Of a stretch of 64,000 nt of DNA, positions 7,994 to 16,433 are shown one piece after another; the first letter of the stretch is position 1; each line of letters begins with the position of its first letter. The position numbers and the translations under genes were made by a program. The stretch covers positions 1-64,000 of the forward strand of contig JBCBPV010000004.1 in NCBI GenBank assembly GCA_039820585.1, in the 5' to 3' direction. The notes beneath the pieces were generated by a model that was given only the letters and a program-made list of their open reading frames with translations, did not search any database and was not told where the DNA came from. Source of the DNA: JBCBGF01 sp039820585 (GTDB lineage Bacteria > Pseudomonadota > Alphaproteobacteria > Rhodobacterales > Rhodobacteraceae).

Positions 7994-9632
7994 GTTGGAT
8001 CCGGTAAGACGTGCGGCGATCTATGCGCGCTACTCAACCGACCTGCAAAGCGAGAGATCCATCGAGGATCAGATCGCGCTTTGTCAGATTCATGCCGAGC
8101 GAGAAGGTCTGGAGGTCGTAACCACCTATCAGGATGCAGCGCAATCAGGAGCTTCGGTGCTCGGGCGCAACGGACTGCTCGGTCTCCTCGACGGTGCGCG
8201 AGAAGGCGACTTCGATATTGTGATCGTGGAAGCGCTCGATCGCTTGTCGCGGGACATGGAAGACCTCGCCGGGCTGCACAAGCGTCTGTCCTTCCTCGGA
8301 ATTGAGATCCGCGCGGTTCACGAGGGCGTCGCTAGCACGGTGCTGGTCGGGCTGCGCGGTCTGGTTGGTCAGCTCTACCGCGAAGACAACGTTCTCAAGA
8401 TCAAGCGCGGAATGACGGGGCGTGCCAAAGAAGGACGCAGTCCTGGTGGTCTGGCCTATGGGTATGAACCAGTGCCAGGCGAGGTCGGCAAAAGGCGGAT
8501 CGTCGTGGCGGAGGCGAGGGTCGTTCGACGCATCTTTGATGAGTATTTGGCAGGTAGGTCGCCACGAGACATTGCGCACGGCCTGAATGCCGAAGGCATC
8601 GTGCCACCACGCGGCGCGCGTTGGAACGCCTCGACCATCAATGGCAATGCGACGCGCGGGAATGGTATCCTGCAAAATCCGCTCTACGCCGGACGTCAGG
8701 TCTGGAACCGCGTCCGTATGGTCAAGGACCCGGACACAGGGCGGCGGGTCTCACGGCCGAACCCGCCAGAAGAGTGGGTGGTTGCCGAGGTGCCGGAACT
8801 GGCGATCCTCGCGCCCGGTGTCTTCGAGGCGGCCGGAAAGAGGAAAGCGGCGCGATCAATCGCGTCGCTTAGGGACAGGCGGCGCCCCCGCCATCTCCTC
8901 TCGGGCCTGCTTCGGTGCGCGGCATGCGGCGCGGGGATGTCGACCAATGGGCGGGATCGCAGCGGTCGCGTCCGCGTTAGATGCTCGGCGCATTCCGAAA
9001 GTGGATACTGCCCCAATCCACAGACCTTCTATCTAGACCGCATCGAAGAAGCGGTTCTGTCCGGACTTCGCGCCGAACTCAGGCATCCTGAGGTGATCGC
9101 CGAATACGTCCGCACCTACCACGACGAACGCAAGCGCCTCGCTGCCGACGCCATCAAAGAGCGAACCAGGATCGAGAAACGGCTAGCCGCAATTGAACGT
9201 GAGATTGCCCGGCTCGTTGACGCGATATGCGACGGTTCAGCTGTCATTCAGCAACTCGAACCCAAGATGCTGGCGCTTCAAGGTGAGCAGACAGAACTCC
9301 GCGCAGAATTGGAAGTGGCACCGGAGCCACCCGAAGTCATCTCACTGCACCCGGCGATTCTCAAACGCTACGAGGAACAACTCGCCGATCTCCAAACCGC
9401 ACTCGCCAAGGGCATCCGGTCTGCCGACACCGGGGCCGCTCAGGCCATGCGCGATCTGGTCGACACGGTCACCGTCTCACGCGACCCAAATCGAAAAGGC
9501 GGCGTCGAGGTCGAGATTGCCGGACGCCTCAACCACCTGCTCGGCCCGAAGGCCTTTCCGCAAGGCGTGAAAGGAGTGTGGGGTACGATGGTAGCGGAGG
9601 AGGGACTTGAACCCCCGACACATGGATTATGA
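7971..9632 (+). CDS. Large serine recombinase (site-specific integrase/resolvase family)
   Basis: 553 aa. The N-terminal resolvase domain (about residues 9-155) has the catalytic serine in YARYSTD and the ALDRLSRDMEDL motif. The Recombinase domain (about 170-290) contains LAYGYEP and LAGRSPRDIAHGLNAEG. A zinc ribbon follows (CAACGAGMST ... CSAHSESGYC), then a coiled-coil region (about 385-470). Such enzymes integrate and excise phages and islands by strand exchange through a 5'-phosphoserine. The last 14 codons (MVAEEGLEPPTHGL) are read from the antisense of the tRNA-Met gene, and the stop TGA overlaps the tRNA anticodon region. The frame's tail was therefore donated by the target site, or the gene has been joined to it. 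A strong site AGGGAAG precedes the ATG. Confidence 0.92.
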   Translation: MTANSETKLDPVRRAAIYARYSTDLQSERSIEDQIALCQIHAEREGLEVVTTYQDAAQSGASVLGRNGLLGLLDGAREGDFDIVIVEALDRLSRDMEDLAGLHKRLSFLGIEIRAVHEGVASTVLVGLRGLVGQLYREDNVLKIKRGMTGRAKEGRSPGGLAYGYEPVPGEVGKRRIVVAEARVVRRIFDEYLAGRSPRDIAHGLNAEGIVPPRGARWNASTINGNATRGNGILQNPLYAGRQVWNRVRMVKDPDTGRRVSRPNPPEEWVVAEVPELAILAPGVFEAAGKRKAARSIASLRDRRRPRHLLSGLLRCAACGAGMSTNGRDRSGRVRVRCSAHSESGYCPNPQTFYLDRIEEAVLSGLRAELRHPEVIAEYVRTYHDERKRLAADAIKERTRIEKRLAAIEREIARLVDAICDGSAVIQQLEPKMLALQGEQTELRAELEVAPEPPEVISLHPAILKRYEEQLADLQTALAKGIRSADTGAAQAMRDLVDTVTVSRDPNRKGGVEVEIAGRLNHLLGPKAFPQGVKGVWGTMVAEEGLEPPTHGL

Positions 9633-9665
9633 TTCCACTGCTCTAACCAACTGAGCTACTCCGCC
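9589..9665 (-). tRNA. tRNA-Met (anticodon CAT)
   Basis: On the minus strand a full cloverleaf is visible. The acceptor GGCGGAG pairs with CTCCGCT, the D-arm is AGCTCAGTTGGTTAGAGC, the anticodon loop is ATCATAA with anticodon CAT, and the T-loop is TTCAAGT. The discriminator is A and CCA is encoded (9589-9591). It lacks the three G-C pairs of an initiator anticodon stem, so an elongator Met tRNA is likely; a CAT-bearing Ile2 species is less likely. The recombinase frame from the left runs into its 3' half. Confidence 0.95.
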
Positions 9666-9720
9666 AGAAGCGAGCCGGGTGGTAGCCCGGCGCTCTTGGG
9701 CCGTCAACCGAAATTCTGCC

Positions 9721-12255
9721 TCACTCGCGGGCGCGCAGCACGCGGGCCGGGCGGGCCGACAGGGGGCCCCAGGCAAAGACCAGTCCAGCGATTAGCGTGG
9801 CCATGACGCCGGCCGAGACGATGCTGATGGCTGAGACAGGTTCAAACACGTAATCGGTGTTCATCACGAAGGTCGTCACCGCCCAACCGGCCAGCCCCCC
9901 TGCGATCACAGCCACGATTCCAGCCGCCGCGCCCAACAAAGCAGAGCGCAGGGCGAAATTCGTCAGGATCGCGCCCCGCGTGGCCCCGAGTGTCTTCAGG
10001 ACCGCCGCTTCATAGGTGCGCGCCCGGACACCTGCCGCGGCGGCCCCGATCAGGACAATACCGCCGGTGATCAACGTGACGAGCGCACCATAGGTGACCG
10101 CCGCCGCGATACCGCCCAGCACATCGGTCACCCGGTCGATGGCGTCGCGTACGCGGATGGCGGTGATGTTCGGATACGCCTCGGCCAGATCGCGCAGGAT
10201 CGCGCCCTCGGCGGCTTCTTCAGAATAGATCGTGGCAATATGGGTGTGCGGGGCACCTGCCAACGCGCCGGGGTTCATTGACAGGATGAAGCCAATCCCG
10301 GCAGTGGAGAAATCAACCTCACGGAAGCTGGTCACCTCTGCGTCGATGTCCCGGCCGAGCACGTTGATCGTAAGCGTGTCACCAAGGTTCAGGCCCATCT
10401 CTTCGGCCTCCTCGGCGGCGAAACTGACCAGCGGCGGACCGGTGTAATCCGCATCCCACCACGCACCCGCTGTGATGACGGCGCCCTCCGGCGGGGCCTC
10501 TGAATAGGTGATGCCCCGGTCGCCTTCGAGAACCCAGTGATCGCCCGCGGTCTCTGCCGCCGGGCGGCCATTGATCTGGGTGATGATGCCGCGCAGCATA
10601 GGTGCGCTTTCCACAGTCTCAACAGCGCTGTTGGCATCCAGACGCTCTTTGAACCCAGCCAGTTGGTCGTTCTGGATGTCGACCACGAAATAGGACGGCG
10701 CGACATCGGGCAGGTCGCGTTCAATCGCACCGCGCAGGTTGGAATCGATCTGGCCGATGGCGGCCAGCACCGATAGGCCAAGCCCCAAGGACAGCACCAC
10801 TGACGTCGTCTCCGCCCCCGGCCCGCCGACCGATCCCAGCGCCATGCGTGCGGTGGATCGCCCGCGCAGCGCACGGGTGCGGGCCGCGCGCCGGGCCAGT
10901 CGGCGGACGGCTTCGGCGGCAATGACCAGCGTCACGAACGCGCCAAGCATGCCAGCGGCCGACCAGATCGCGAGCGTGGCCAGCCCGGACAACAACGCAG
11001 CGGTGCCCACCAACAGTGCCAACAAGCCAAGCGTGACCCCGATCCAGACCGGGCGCGGCCACCCTCCAGACCGGATGGCAACGTCGCGGAACAGCGTGGC
11101 GGCGCGGATCTCTTCGGTGCGGGCAAGCGGCCAAATCGTAAAGAGCAGCGCTGCAAGCGCGCCGTAAAGCGCCGCCTCGGCCAGCGGCCGGGGGTAGAGG
11201 CCAAAGGCGGCAGGCACCGGCAGGCGCGCTTCGATGATCGGGGCGAAGGCCAGCGGGACGAGAGCGCCCAAGGCCAGACCGATCAACAGGCCCAGAACCG
11301 TCAGCACCCCGATCTGGATCAGGTAGGTCTGGAACACGGTCGCCCGGTCAGCGCCCAGCGTCTTGAGCGTGGCGATGACCCCTGTCTTGCCTTCCAAATA
11401 TGCCCGCACAGCCGCCGATACGCCGACCCCGCCTACGGCCAGGCCCGCAAGCCCCACCAGAACGAGAAAGGCACCGAGCCTGTCCACAAACTCCGACACG
11501 CCGGGCGCACCATCGCGGCGATCTTGCCAGCGTAAGCCCGCGCCTTCCAGCGCGGTCTCGGCCTCAGTGGCCAGCGCGGCCACATCCGCCTCGGACGGCA
11601 AGCGCAGGCGATATGCGGTTTCAAACAAGGTGCCGGGTTGCAACAGGCCCGAATCCGCCAACGCCTCGGTCCGCACCAGCGTGCGCGGGCCCAGGCCGAA
11701 ACCACCTGCCGCACCGTCAGGCTCTCGCGCGAGGATGGCGCTTAGATGGAAGTCCTGGTTGCCCATGCGAAACGTATCGCCCGCGCGCAGACCCAAACGG
11801 TCGACCAGCACCCGATCCATCACCGCGCCGGGCAGGTCCCCTGCCCCGTCCAGCGCCTGTGCCAAAGGCATCGCAGGCTCCAGCACCGTCTCGCCATAGA
11901 TCGGATAGGCCGCATCAACGCCTTTCACTTGCGTCAGCCCGCGTTCGGTCGTCTCGCCCCGCGCGACCACCGCCATGGACCGGAAATCGACGATTTCAGA
12001 CACCTCGTCAGCCACGCCCTCCATCCAGGCGCGTTCGTCCGGTTCGGCAAAGCGATAGGTTAACCCGATGGATGCGTCCCCGCCCAGGATCACCGCACCT
12101 TCGCGCTGAAGCCCGGCACTGATGCTTTCGCGCACGGTCCCAACAGCGGCAATGGCGGCCACGCCCAAAGACAGACAGGCCAGGAACACACGAAAACCGC
12201 GCAATCCCCCGCGCAACTCTCGCTTGGCGATGCGGGTCGCGACGGCCAGGGTCAT
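9721..12255 (-). CDS. ybbP: FtsX-type ABC transporter permease (YbbP-like)
   Basis: 844 aa, with an N-terminal membrane helix, two large extracytoplasmic domains and two FtsX permease blocks (about residues 255-420 and 710-840). A region of paired helices near 405-450 lies between. It pairs with the ATPase whose gene precedes it with a 4-base ATGA overlap. The family covers export, lipoprotein release and mechanotransmission pumps; the YbbAP branch has no settled substrate. The position beside a divergent tesA-like esterase repeats the E. coli ybbP-ybbA/tesA order, which supports the YbbP assignment over LolC/E. Confidence 0.88.
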   Translation of the reverse strand: MTLAVATRIAKRELRGGLRGFRVFLACLSLGVAAIAAVGTVRESISAGLQREGAVILGGDASIGLTYRFAEPDERAWMEGVADEVSEIVDFRSMAVVARGETTERGLTQVKGVDAAYPIYGETVLEPAMPLAQALDGAGDLPGAVMDRVLVDRLGLRAGDTFRMGNQDFHLSAILAREPDGAAGGFGLGPRTLVRTEALADSGLLQPGTLFETAYRLRLPSEADVAALATEAETALEGAGLRWQDRRDGAPGVSEFVDRLGAFLVLVGLAGLAVGGVGVSAAVRAYLEGKTGVIATLKTLGADRATVFQTYLIQIGVLTVLGLLIGLALGALVPLAFAPIIEARLPVPAAFGLYPRPLAEAALYGALAALLFTIWPLARTEEIRAATLFRDVAIRSGGWPRPVWIGVTLGLLALLVGTAALLSGLATLAIWSAAGMLGAFVTLVIAAEAVRRLARRAARTRALRGRSTARMALGSVGGPGAETTSVVLSLGLGLSVLAAIGQIDSNLRGAIERDLPDVAPSYFVVDIQNDQLAGFKERLDANSAVETVESAPMLRGIITQINGRPAAETAGDHWVLEGDRGITYSEAPPEGAVITAGAWWDADYTGPPLVSFAAEEAEEMGLNLGDTLTINVLGRDIDAEVTSFREVDFSTAGIGFILSMNPGALAGAPHTHIATIYSEEAAEGAILRDLAEAYPNITAIRVRDAIDRVTDVLGGIAAAVTYGALVTLITGGIVLIGAAAAGVRARTYEAAVLKTLGATRGAILTNFALRSALLGAAAGIVAVIAGGLAGWAVTTFVMNTDYVFEPVSAISIVSAGVMATLIAGLVFAWGPLSARPARVLRARE

Positions 12256-12947
12256 TCGGCGGCCTGCGCCTGCGCCCCGGTCTCAACCTCGCCATCGCGC
12301 AGACGGATCACGCGGTCGCAGCGGTCGGCCAGCTCGCGCGCATGGGTCACAAGCACCAGCGTTGAGCCATGCCGGTCGCGCAAACCAAACAGCAGGTCCA
12401 TGATCGCCTCACCCGTGGTGCCATCCAAGTTCCCTGTCGGCTCATCGGCCAACAGGATATCGGGGCGCGGGGCGGCGGCGCGGGCCAGGGCCACGCGCTG
12501 TTGCTCACCCCCCGACATCTGGGCGGGGTAATGATCGACCCGGTCGGCCAACCCAACCAGCGCCAGTTCCGCCGCCGCCCGGTCGAATGCGTCCGTCACC
12601 CCGGCCAATTCCAAGGGCGTGGCCACGTTTTCCAGTGCAGTCATCGTGGGAATAAGGTGGAAGGATTGGAATACCACCCCCATATGTTCCCGGCGAAAGC
12701 GGGCCAGTGCGTCTTCGCCCAGCGTCGTCAGGTCATGGCCCAGCGCCGAAACAGACCCGCCAGTGGCGCGTTCCAGCCCGCCCATCAGCATAAGGAGCGA
12801 TGATTTGCCCGACCCCGACGGCCCAACCAGCCCAACAGTCTCGCCGCGCGCGATCTCAAGCGAGATACCCTTGAGGATATCGACCATCCCGGCATTGCCG
12901 GACAGCGACAGGCGCGCGTCGGTGAGGGAAAGAACGGTGTCAGGCAT
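12252..12947 (-). CDS. ybbA: ABC transporter ATP-binding protein (YbbA/LolD type)
   Basis: 231 aa from the ATG at 12947 (a TTG two codons earlier is less likely). It has Walker A GPSGSGKSS, the signature MSGGEQQRVALARA, Walker B ILLADEP and the H-loop LVTHAREL. It would power the YbbP-like permease encoded immediately downstream. Its start codon shares the tetranucleotide CATG with the start codon of the divergent esterase gene, so the two genes overlap by two bases at their 5' ends and each promoter must lie inside the other gene. Confidence 0.9.
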   Translation of the reverse strand: MPDTVLSLTDARLSLSGNAGMVDILKGISLEIARGETVGLVGPSGSGKSSLLMLMGGLERATGGSVSALGHDLTTLGEDALARFRREHMGVVFQSFHLIPTMTALENVATPLELAGVTDAFDRAAAELALVGLADRVDHYPAQMSGGEQQRVALARAAAPRPDILLADEPTGNLDGTTGEAIMDLLFGLRDRHGSTLVLVTHARELADRCDRVIRLRDGEVETGAQAQAAE

Positions 12948-13629
12948 GGGCAAACTGCTCGGTCAGGCGGTGTCCTTGGGATATGGGGCGATTGCGCGCG
13001 TCCGCAACCTTGCAGCGCTTGTTGCCGTGTTGGCCACGCCTGCGATGGCCGAACCGGTCACCGTCGCGGCGCTGGGCGATAGCCTGACCCAGGGCTATGG
13101 GCTGGTCCAGGATCAGGGGTTCGTGCCGCAGCTTGAGGGCTGGCTACGGGCCAATGGGGCCGAGGTCACGGTGCTGAATGCGGGGGTGTCGGGCGACACC
13201 ACCGCGGGCGGGCTCGCACGGGTGGACTGGACCCTGGGCGATGATGTGGATGCGCTGATCGTGGCGCTTGGTGGCAATGATCTTTTACGTGGGATTGATC
13301 CGGCGGTCAGCCGGGCGAACCTGGATGGGATATTGCAGGCGGCGGCGGCGCGCGGCTTGCCCGTCCTATTGGTGGGCCTCGAAGCACCGGGCAACTACGG
13401 TCCCGACTTCAAGGCCGATTTTGAGGCGATGTTTCCCGACCTCGCCACCGAGTATGAGGCGCTTCTTTACACCGACTTTCTGGCCCCGTTGCGCCAGGGT
13501 GATCAGGCAGAGGCCCTGCAACGCCTAATGCAATCGGACGGCATCCACCCCAATGCCGAAGGCGTGAAGCTGATGGTCGACGGGATTGGCCCCGAAGTGC
13601 TGAAGCTGATCGCGCGCGTCAACTCTTAG
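12946..13629 (+). CDS. tesA: Arylesterase / acyl-CoA thioesterase I-like SGNH hydrolase
   Basis: 227 aa with an N-terminal signal (NLAALVAVLATPAMAEP, cleavage after AMA) and an SGNH fold. Block I is ALGDSLTQGYG with the nucleophile Ser, block III is GGND, and block V is DGIHPNAEG with the catalytic Asp and His. Members hydrolyse acyl esters and thioesters in the periplasm. The frame is open far upstream, but that part is antisense to the ABC ATPase gene. The ATG at 12946 gives a complete signal peptide, although no clear ribosome site precedes it. Ends 11 bases inside the convergent ccoS gene. Confidence 0.88.
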   Translation: MGKLLGQAVSLGYGAIARVRNLAALVAVLATPAMAEPVTVAALGDSLTQGYGLVQDQGFVPQLEGWLRANGAEVTVLNAGVSGDTTAGGLARVDWTLGDDVDALIVALGGNDLLRGIDPAVSRANLDGILQAAAARGLPVLLVGLEAPGNYGPDFKADFEAMFPDLATEYEALLYTDFLAPLRQGDQAEALQRLMQSDGIHPNAEGVKLMVDGIGPEVLKLIARVNS

Positions 13630-13777
13630 GCGCGTCGTCATAGTCGTCCGTCAGGATCCGGTTGCTGTCGCCCTCGGGGTCTTCAAACTGGCGCGATTTT
13701 AACGCCCAGAAGAACGCCGCAAGGCCCAAACCGCCAAGGAACAGCGAAACCGGGATCAGGTAGACAAGAACATCCAT
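13619..13777 (-). CDS. ccoS: cbb3-type oxidase assembly protein CcoS
   Basis: 52 aa: one N-terminal membrane helix (VLVYLIPVSLFLGGLGLAAFFWAL) followed by a short acidic tail (SRQFEDPEGDSNRIL), the pattern of CcoS/FixS. It is needed for cofactor insertion into cbb3 oxidase. The start shares a base with the ccoI stop (TGATG), so it is the last gene of a coupled ccoG-ccoH-ccoI-ccoS operon. Its 3' end overlaps the convergent esterase gene by 11 bases. Confidence 0.9.
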   Translation of the reverse strand: MDVLVYLIPVSLFLGGLGLAAFFWALKSRQFEDPEGDSNRILTDDYDDAPKS

Positions 13778-15972
13778 CAGCGTAACCGCATCGCGTTTAG
13801 GGACACCGTGATCGAAGATAGCGACATGGCCAGCGCCGCGGCAAGGGGCGTGGCAAAGCCCAAAAGCGCAATGGGTACGGCAATCACGTTATAAACGGTC
13901 GAGATTGCGAAGTTTTCCTGAATGCGCTTGCGGGCCTGCGTGGCGGTGCCAAGTGCGTCGCCCAGCGGGGCAAAATCGCGGCCCAGAAACACGATGTCCG
14001 ACGCGACGCGTGCCGCATCCAGCGCCGTCGCCGGAGAGATCGAGACATGGGCCGCACTCAATGCGGCGGTGTCGTTCAACCCGTCGCCGACCATCAGCAC
14101 CTTGTGACCCGTCTCGCCAAGCTCTGCCACAAGTTCGGCCTTGTCTTCTGGCGTGGCCTCCGCGCGGATGTCATCAATGCCGATCTCAGACGCCAAGGCC
14201 TCGACCGCGGCGGGACTGTCGCCTGAAACAAGCATGATGCGCGCACCCGCCTTGCGGAACGCTGCGATGGCCTGGTCCGCACCGGGGCGTAGCGTATCGG
14301 TGAAGCGGATCGCCTGCGGGGCAGCGGCCCCGACGGCAAGGTATGTGGCTGTCGCTGGCACGGCGTCGGCACCGACCCAGGCCGCGCGACCCAGGCGCAC
14401 GCGCTCGCCCCGCCATGTGCCTTGCACGCCGTATCCCGGCACCTCTTCGATATCGCTTACCCGTGCGGGATGCACACCGGCCTCGGCCGCTGCATCCGAC
14501 AGCGCACGCGCCAGCGGATGGGATGACGCGGTCGCCAGTGCCGCCGCCACTTCCAGATCGCGGGTAGACAGCGCGCCCAGATCCTGCGGCTTCGGCAGGC
14601 CCATCGTCAGCGTGCCGGTCTTGTCGAACACGACCGTATCGACCTCCGCCAACCGCTCCAGCGCCGTGCCGTTCTTGATCAACAGGCCCCGACGATACAG
14701 TTTGCCCGACGCCGCCGTCGTCACCGCCGGCACGGCCAGACCCATCGCGCAGGGGCAGGTAATGATCAGCGTCGCCACCGCGATATTCAGCGACAGGCGC
14801 ATGTCGCCGCCGCTGATCCACATCCACGCTAGAAACGCCGCCAGCGCCAACAGATGCACCACCGGCGCATAGGCGCGCGCCGCACGATCGGCGAGTGAAT
14901 TGTAATTGGCCCGCCCGCTTTCGGCCACCGCCACCAGATCGGCGATCCGGTGCAACGCGGTGCCCTGCCCTGCCGCCTGCACCTCGACGGTCAGTGGCCC
15001 GGTCAGGTTGATCTCACCGGCATGAATGGGCGTGTCGGGGCCAGAAAACACTGGCAGGCTTTCACCCGTCATCAGCGAGCGGTCGATCTCAGACGTACCG
15101 CTCACAACCCGGCCGTCCACCGGTACGCGCGCGCCGGGACGGACAAGCACCGTGTCGCCGGGCACCAGTTCGGTCACCCGGACCGACGTCTCAACCTCCT
15201 CATCAATCCGCGTCGCACGGGGTACTTCCAAGGCGGCCAGTTCTTGCGCAGCGGACCGGGCCGAGGCGCGGGTGCGTTGGTCAAGGTAGCGGCCGAGCAG
15301 CAGGAAGAAGGTCAACGACAGCGCTGCGTCGAAATACGCGTGATGCCCGCTGAGCGCAGTCTCCCAAAGCGACAGGGCCACCGCCAGGATGATCGCCAGC
15401 GAGATGGGCACATCCATGTTCAGACGCCCGCCCCGCAGCGCCGACATGGCCGAGCGATAGAAGGGCTGGCCAGAGAACATCACCGTTGGGATCGTGATCG
15501 CGGCAGAGATCCAGTGGAACAGATCGCGCGTCGCATCTTCGGCCCCCGCCCACACGGCAACGGACAGAAGCATCACGTTCATGTTCGCAAAAAACGCCAC
15601 CGCCAGGCGCATCGTCAGGTCACGGCTGACTGCATCGCTTTCGGTGGCTTCCAGCGCGTCGCTGTCAAGCTCATGCGCCTCATAGCCCAGGCCATCCAGC
15701 CGGCCAATCAGCGCTTCTGGCGTCACGCCCGCCTCGGCCTCAATCCGAACGCGCTTGAGCGTCAGGTTTACCCGCGCATCCAGAACGCCGGGCGCACCGC
15801 TCAGGCCGCGCTCAACGCCAGAAATACAGCCCGCGCAGTGGATTGTCGGCAGGGACAGCTGGATCGTCTGAGGGCCCGCTACGGCCGCCTTGGCCGCAAT
15901 TTCCTCTGCCGCCGGGGCGGCGGTGCAGGCGGGGCATCCGCCTGCGGAATGCGGAACCTCACTTAGGCTCAT
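13777..15972 (-). CDS. ccoI: Copper-translocating P-type ATPase CcoI
   Basis: 731 aa from the ATG at 15972, which overlaps the ccoH stop (ATGA). After a Cys-rich leader (GGCPACTAAP) comes a heavy-metal-associated domain with CAGC. Eight membrane helices follow, with the transport motif CPC in TCPCAMGLAVPAV, the phosphorylation motif DKTGTLTMG and the hinge VGDGLNDTAAL. It supplies copper for the CuB centre of cbb3 oxidase. Specific assignment as CcoI rather than a CopA-type exporter rests on the flanking ccoG, ccoH and ccoS genes. Confidence 0.94.
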   Translation of the reverse strand: MSLSEVPHSAGGCPACTAAPAAEEIAAKAAVAGPQTIQLSLPTIHCAGCISGVERGLSGAPGVLDARVNLTLKRVRIEAEAGVTPEALIGRLDGLGYEAHELDSDALEATESDAVSRDLTMRLAVAFFANMNVMLLSVAVWAGAEDATRDLFHWISAAITIPTVMFSGQPFYRSAMSALRGGRLNMDVPISLAIILAVALSLWETALSGHHAYFDAALSLTFFLLLGRYLDQRTRASARSAAQELAALEVPRATRIDEEVETSVRVTELVPGDTVLVRPGARVPVDGRVVSGTSEIDRSLMTGESLPVFSGPDTPIHAGEINLTGPLTVEVQAAGQGTALHRIADLVAVAESGRANYNSLADRAARAYAPVVHLLALAAFLAWMWISGGDMRLSLNIAVATLIITCPCAMGLAVPAVTTAASGKLYRRGLLIKNGTALERLAEVDTVVFDKTGTLTMGLPKPQDLGALSTRDLEVAAALATASSHPLARALSDAAAEAGVHPARVSDIEEVPGYGVQGTWRGERVRLGRAAWVGADAVPATATYLAVGAAAPQAIRFTDTLRPGADQAIAAFRKAGARIMLVSGDSPAAVEALASEIGIDDIRAEATPEDKAELVAELGETGHKVLMVGDGLNDTAALSAAHVSISPATALDAARVASDIVFLGRDFAPLGDALGTATQARKRIQENFAISTVYNVIAVPIALLGFATPLAAALAMSLSSITVSLNAMRLR

Positions 15973-16433
15973 GCGCCGGGACGCCTGTAGATCACGATAC
16001 GCTGGCGGAATTTGGTGCCGTCTTCCGCGGTGGCCAGCATCCGCACATTCCAATTGCCCGGCCCAATTTCAGCGGGCGCAGTGTAGACGCCGTCCTGGTA
16101 GACCAGAGTTGGAAACTGGTCGTCGTTCACATGGGTCGCCCGGCCCAGCGTCGCGGTGATCTCTGCCGCCTGAACGGGTTGACCTGCACGGTCGGTGATT
16201 GCGATCACCAGGTGGTCATCGATCACATCCGCCTCGACTGTCCAATCCAGAGCCAACTGCGCGGCGCGGTCAGCCTGGAAGTTCTGGCTGGCGGTGTAGC
16301 TGTTCTTGGTCTCAACCCCTGGAAAGGTCGAAACGGCCATGAACGCCATCGTGAAGTTGACGGCCATGATCAGGCCAAACGCCGAAGCTGTGAAGATAAA
16401 CACCTGACGGCCTGTGATCGGTTTGGTGGTCAT
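15969..16433 (-). CDS. ccoH: cbb3 oxidase assembly protein CcoH/FixH
   Basis: 154 aa from the ATG at 16433, which overlaps the ccoG stop (ATGA). One N-terminal membrane helix (VFIFTASAFGLIMAVNFTMAF) is followed by a periplasmic FixH domain (KNSYTASQNFQADRAAQL, and a C-terminal GNWNVRMLA). It stabilises assembly of the cbb3 complex. All junctions in the ccoGHIS set are 1-4 base overlaps, so the four proteins are probably made in fixed ratio. Confidence 0.92.
   Translation of the reverse strand: MTTKPITGRQVFIFTASAFGLIMAVNFTMAFMAVSTFPGVETKNSYTASQNFQADRAAQLALDWTVEADVIDDHLVIAITDRAGQPVQAAEITATLGRATHVNDDQFPTLVYQDGVYTAPAEIGPGNWNVRMLATAEDGTKFRQRIVIYRRPGA

Noticed and set aside
9591..9632. EGLEPPTHGL tail of the recombinase as a functional domain
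   Set aside because: It is translated antisense tRNA sequence, a recurrent artefact-like ending, not a conserved domain.
6929..9720. Second attachment-site copy of the tRNA 3' end inside this window
   Set aside because: I could not find a repeat of the tRNA 3' sequence elsewhere; the other border may be outside the window or lost.
11400..12122. 240-aa plus-strand ORF opposite the FtsX permease
   Set aside because: It is a Pro/Arg-rich shadow produced by GC-rich codons on the opposite strand.
14950..15966. 338-aa plus-strand ORF opposite ccoI
   Set aside because: His/Arg/Gln-rich composition without motifs; antisense shadow of a well-supported gene.
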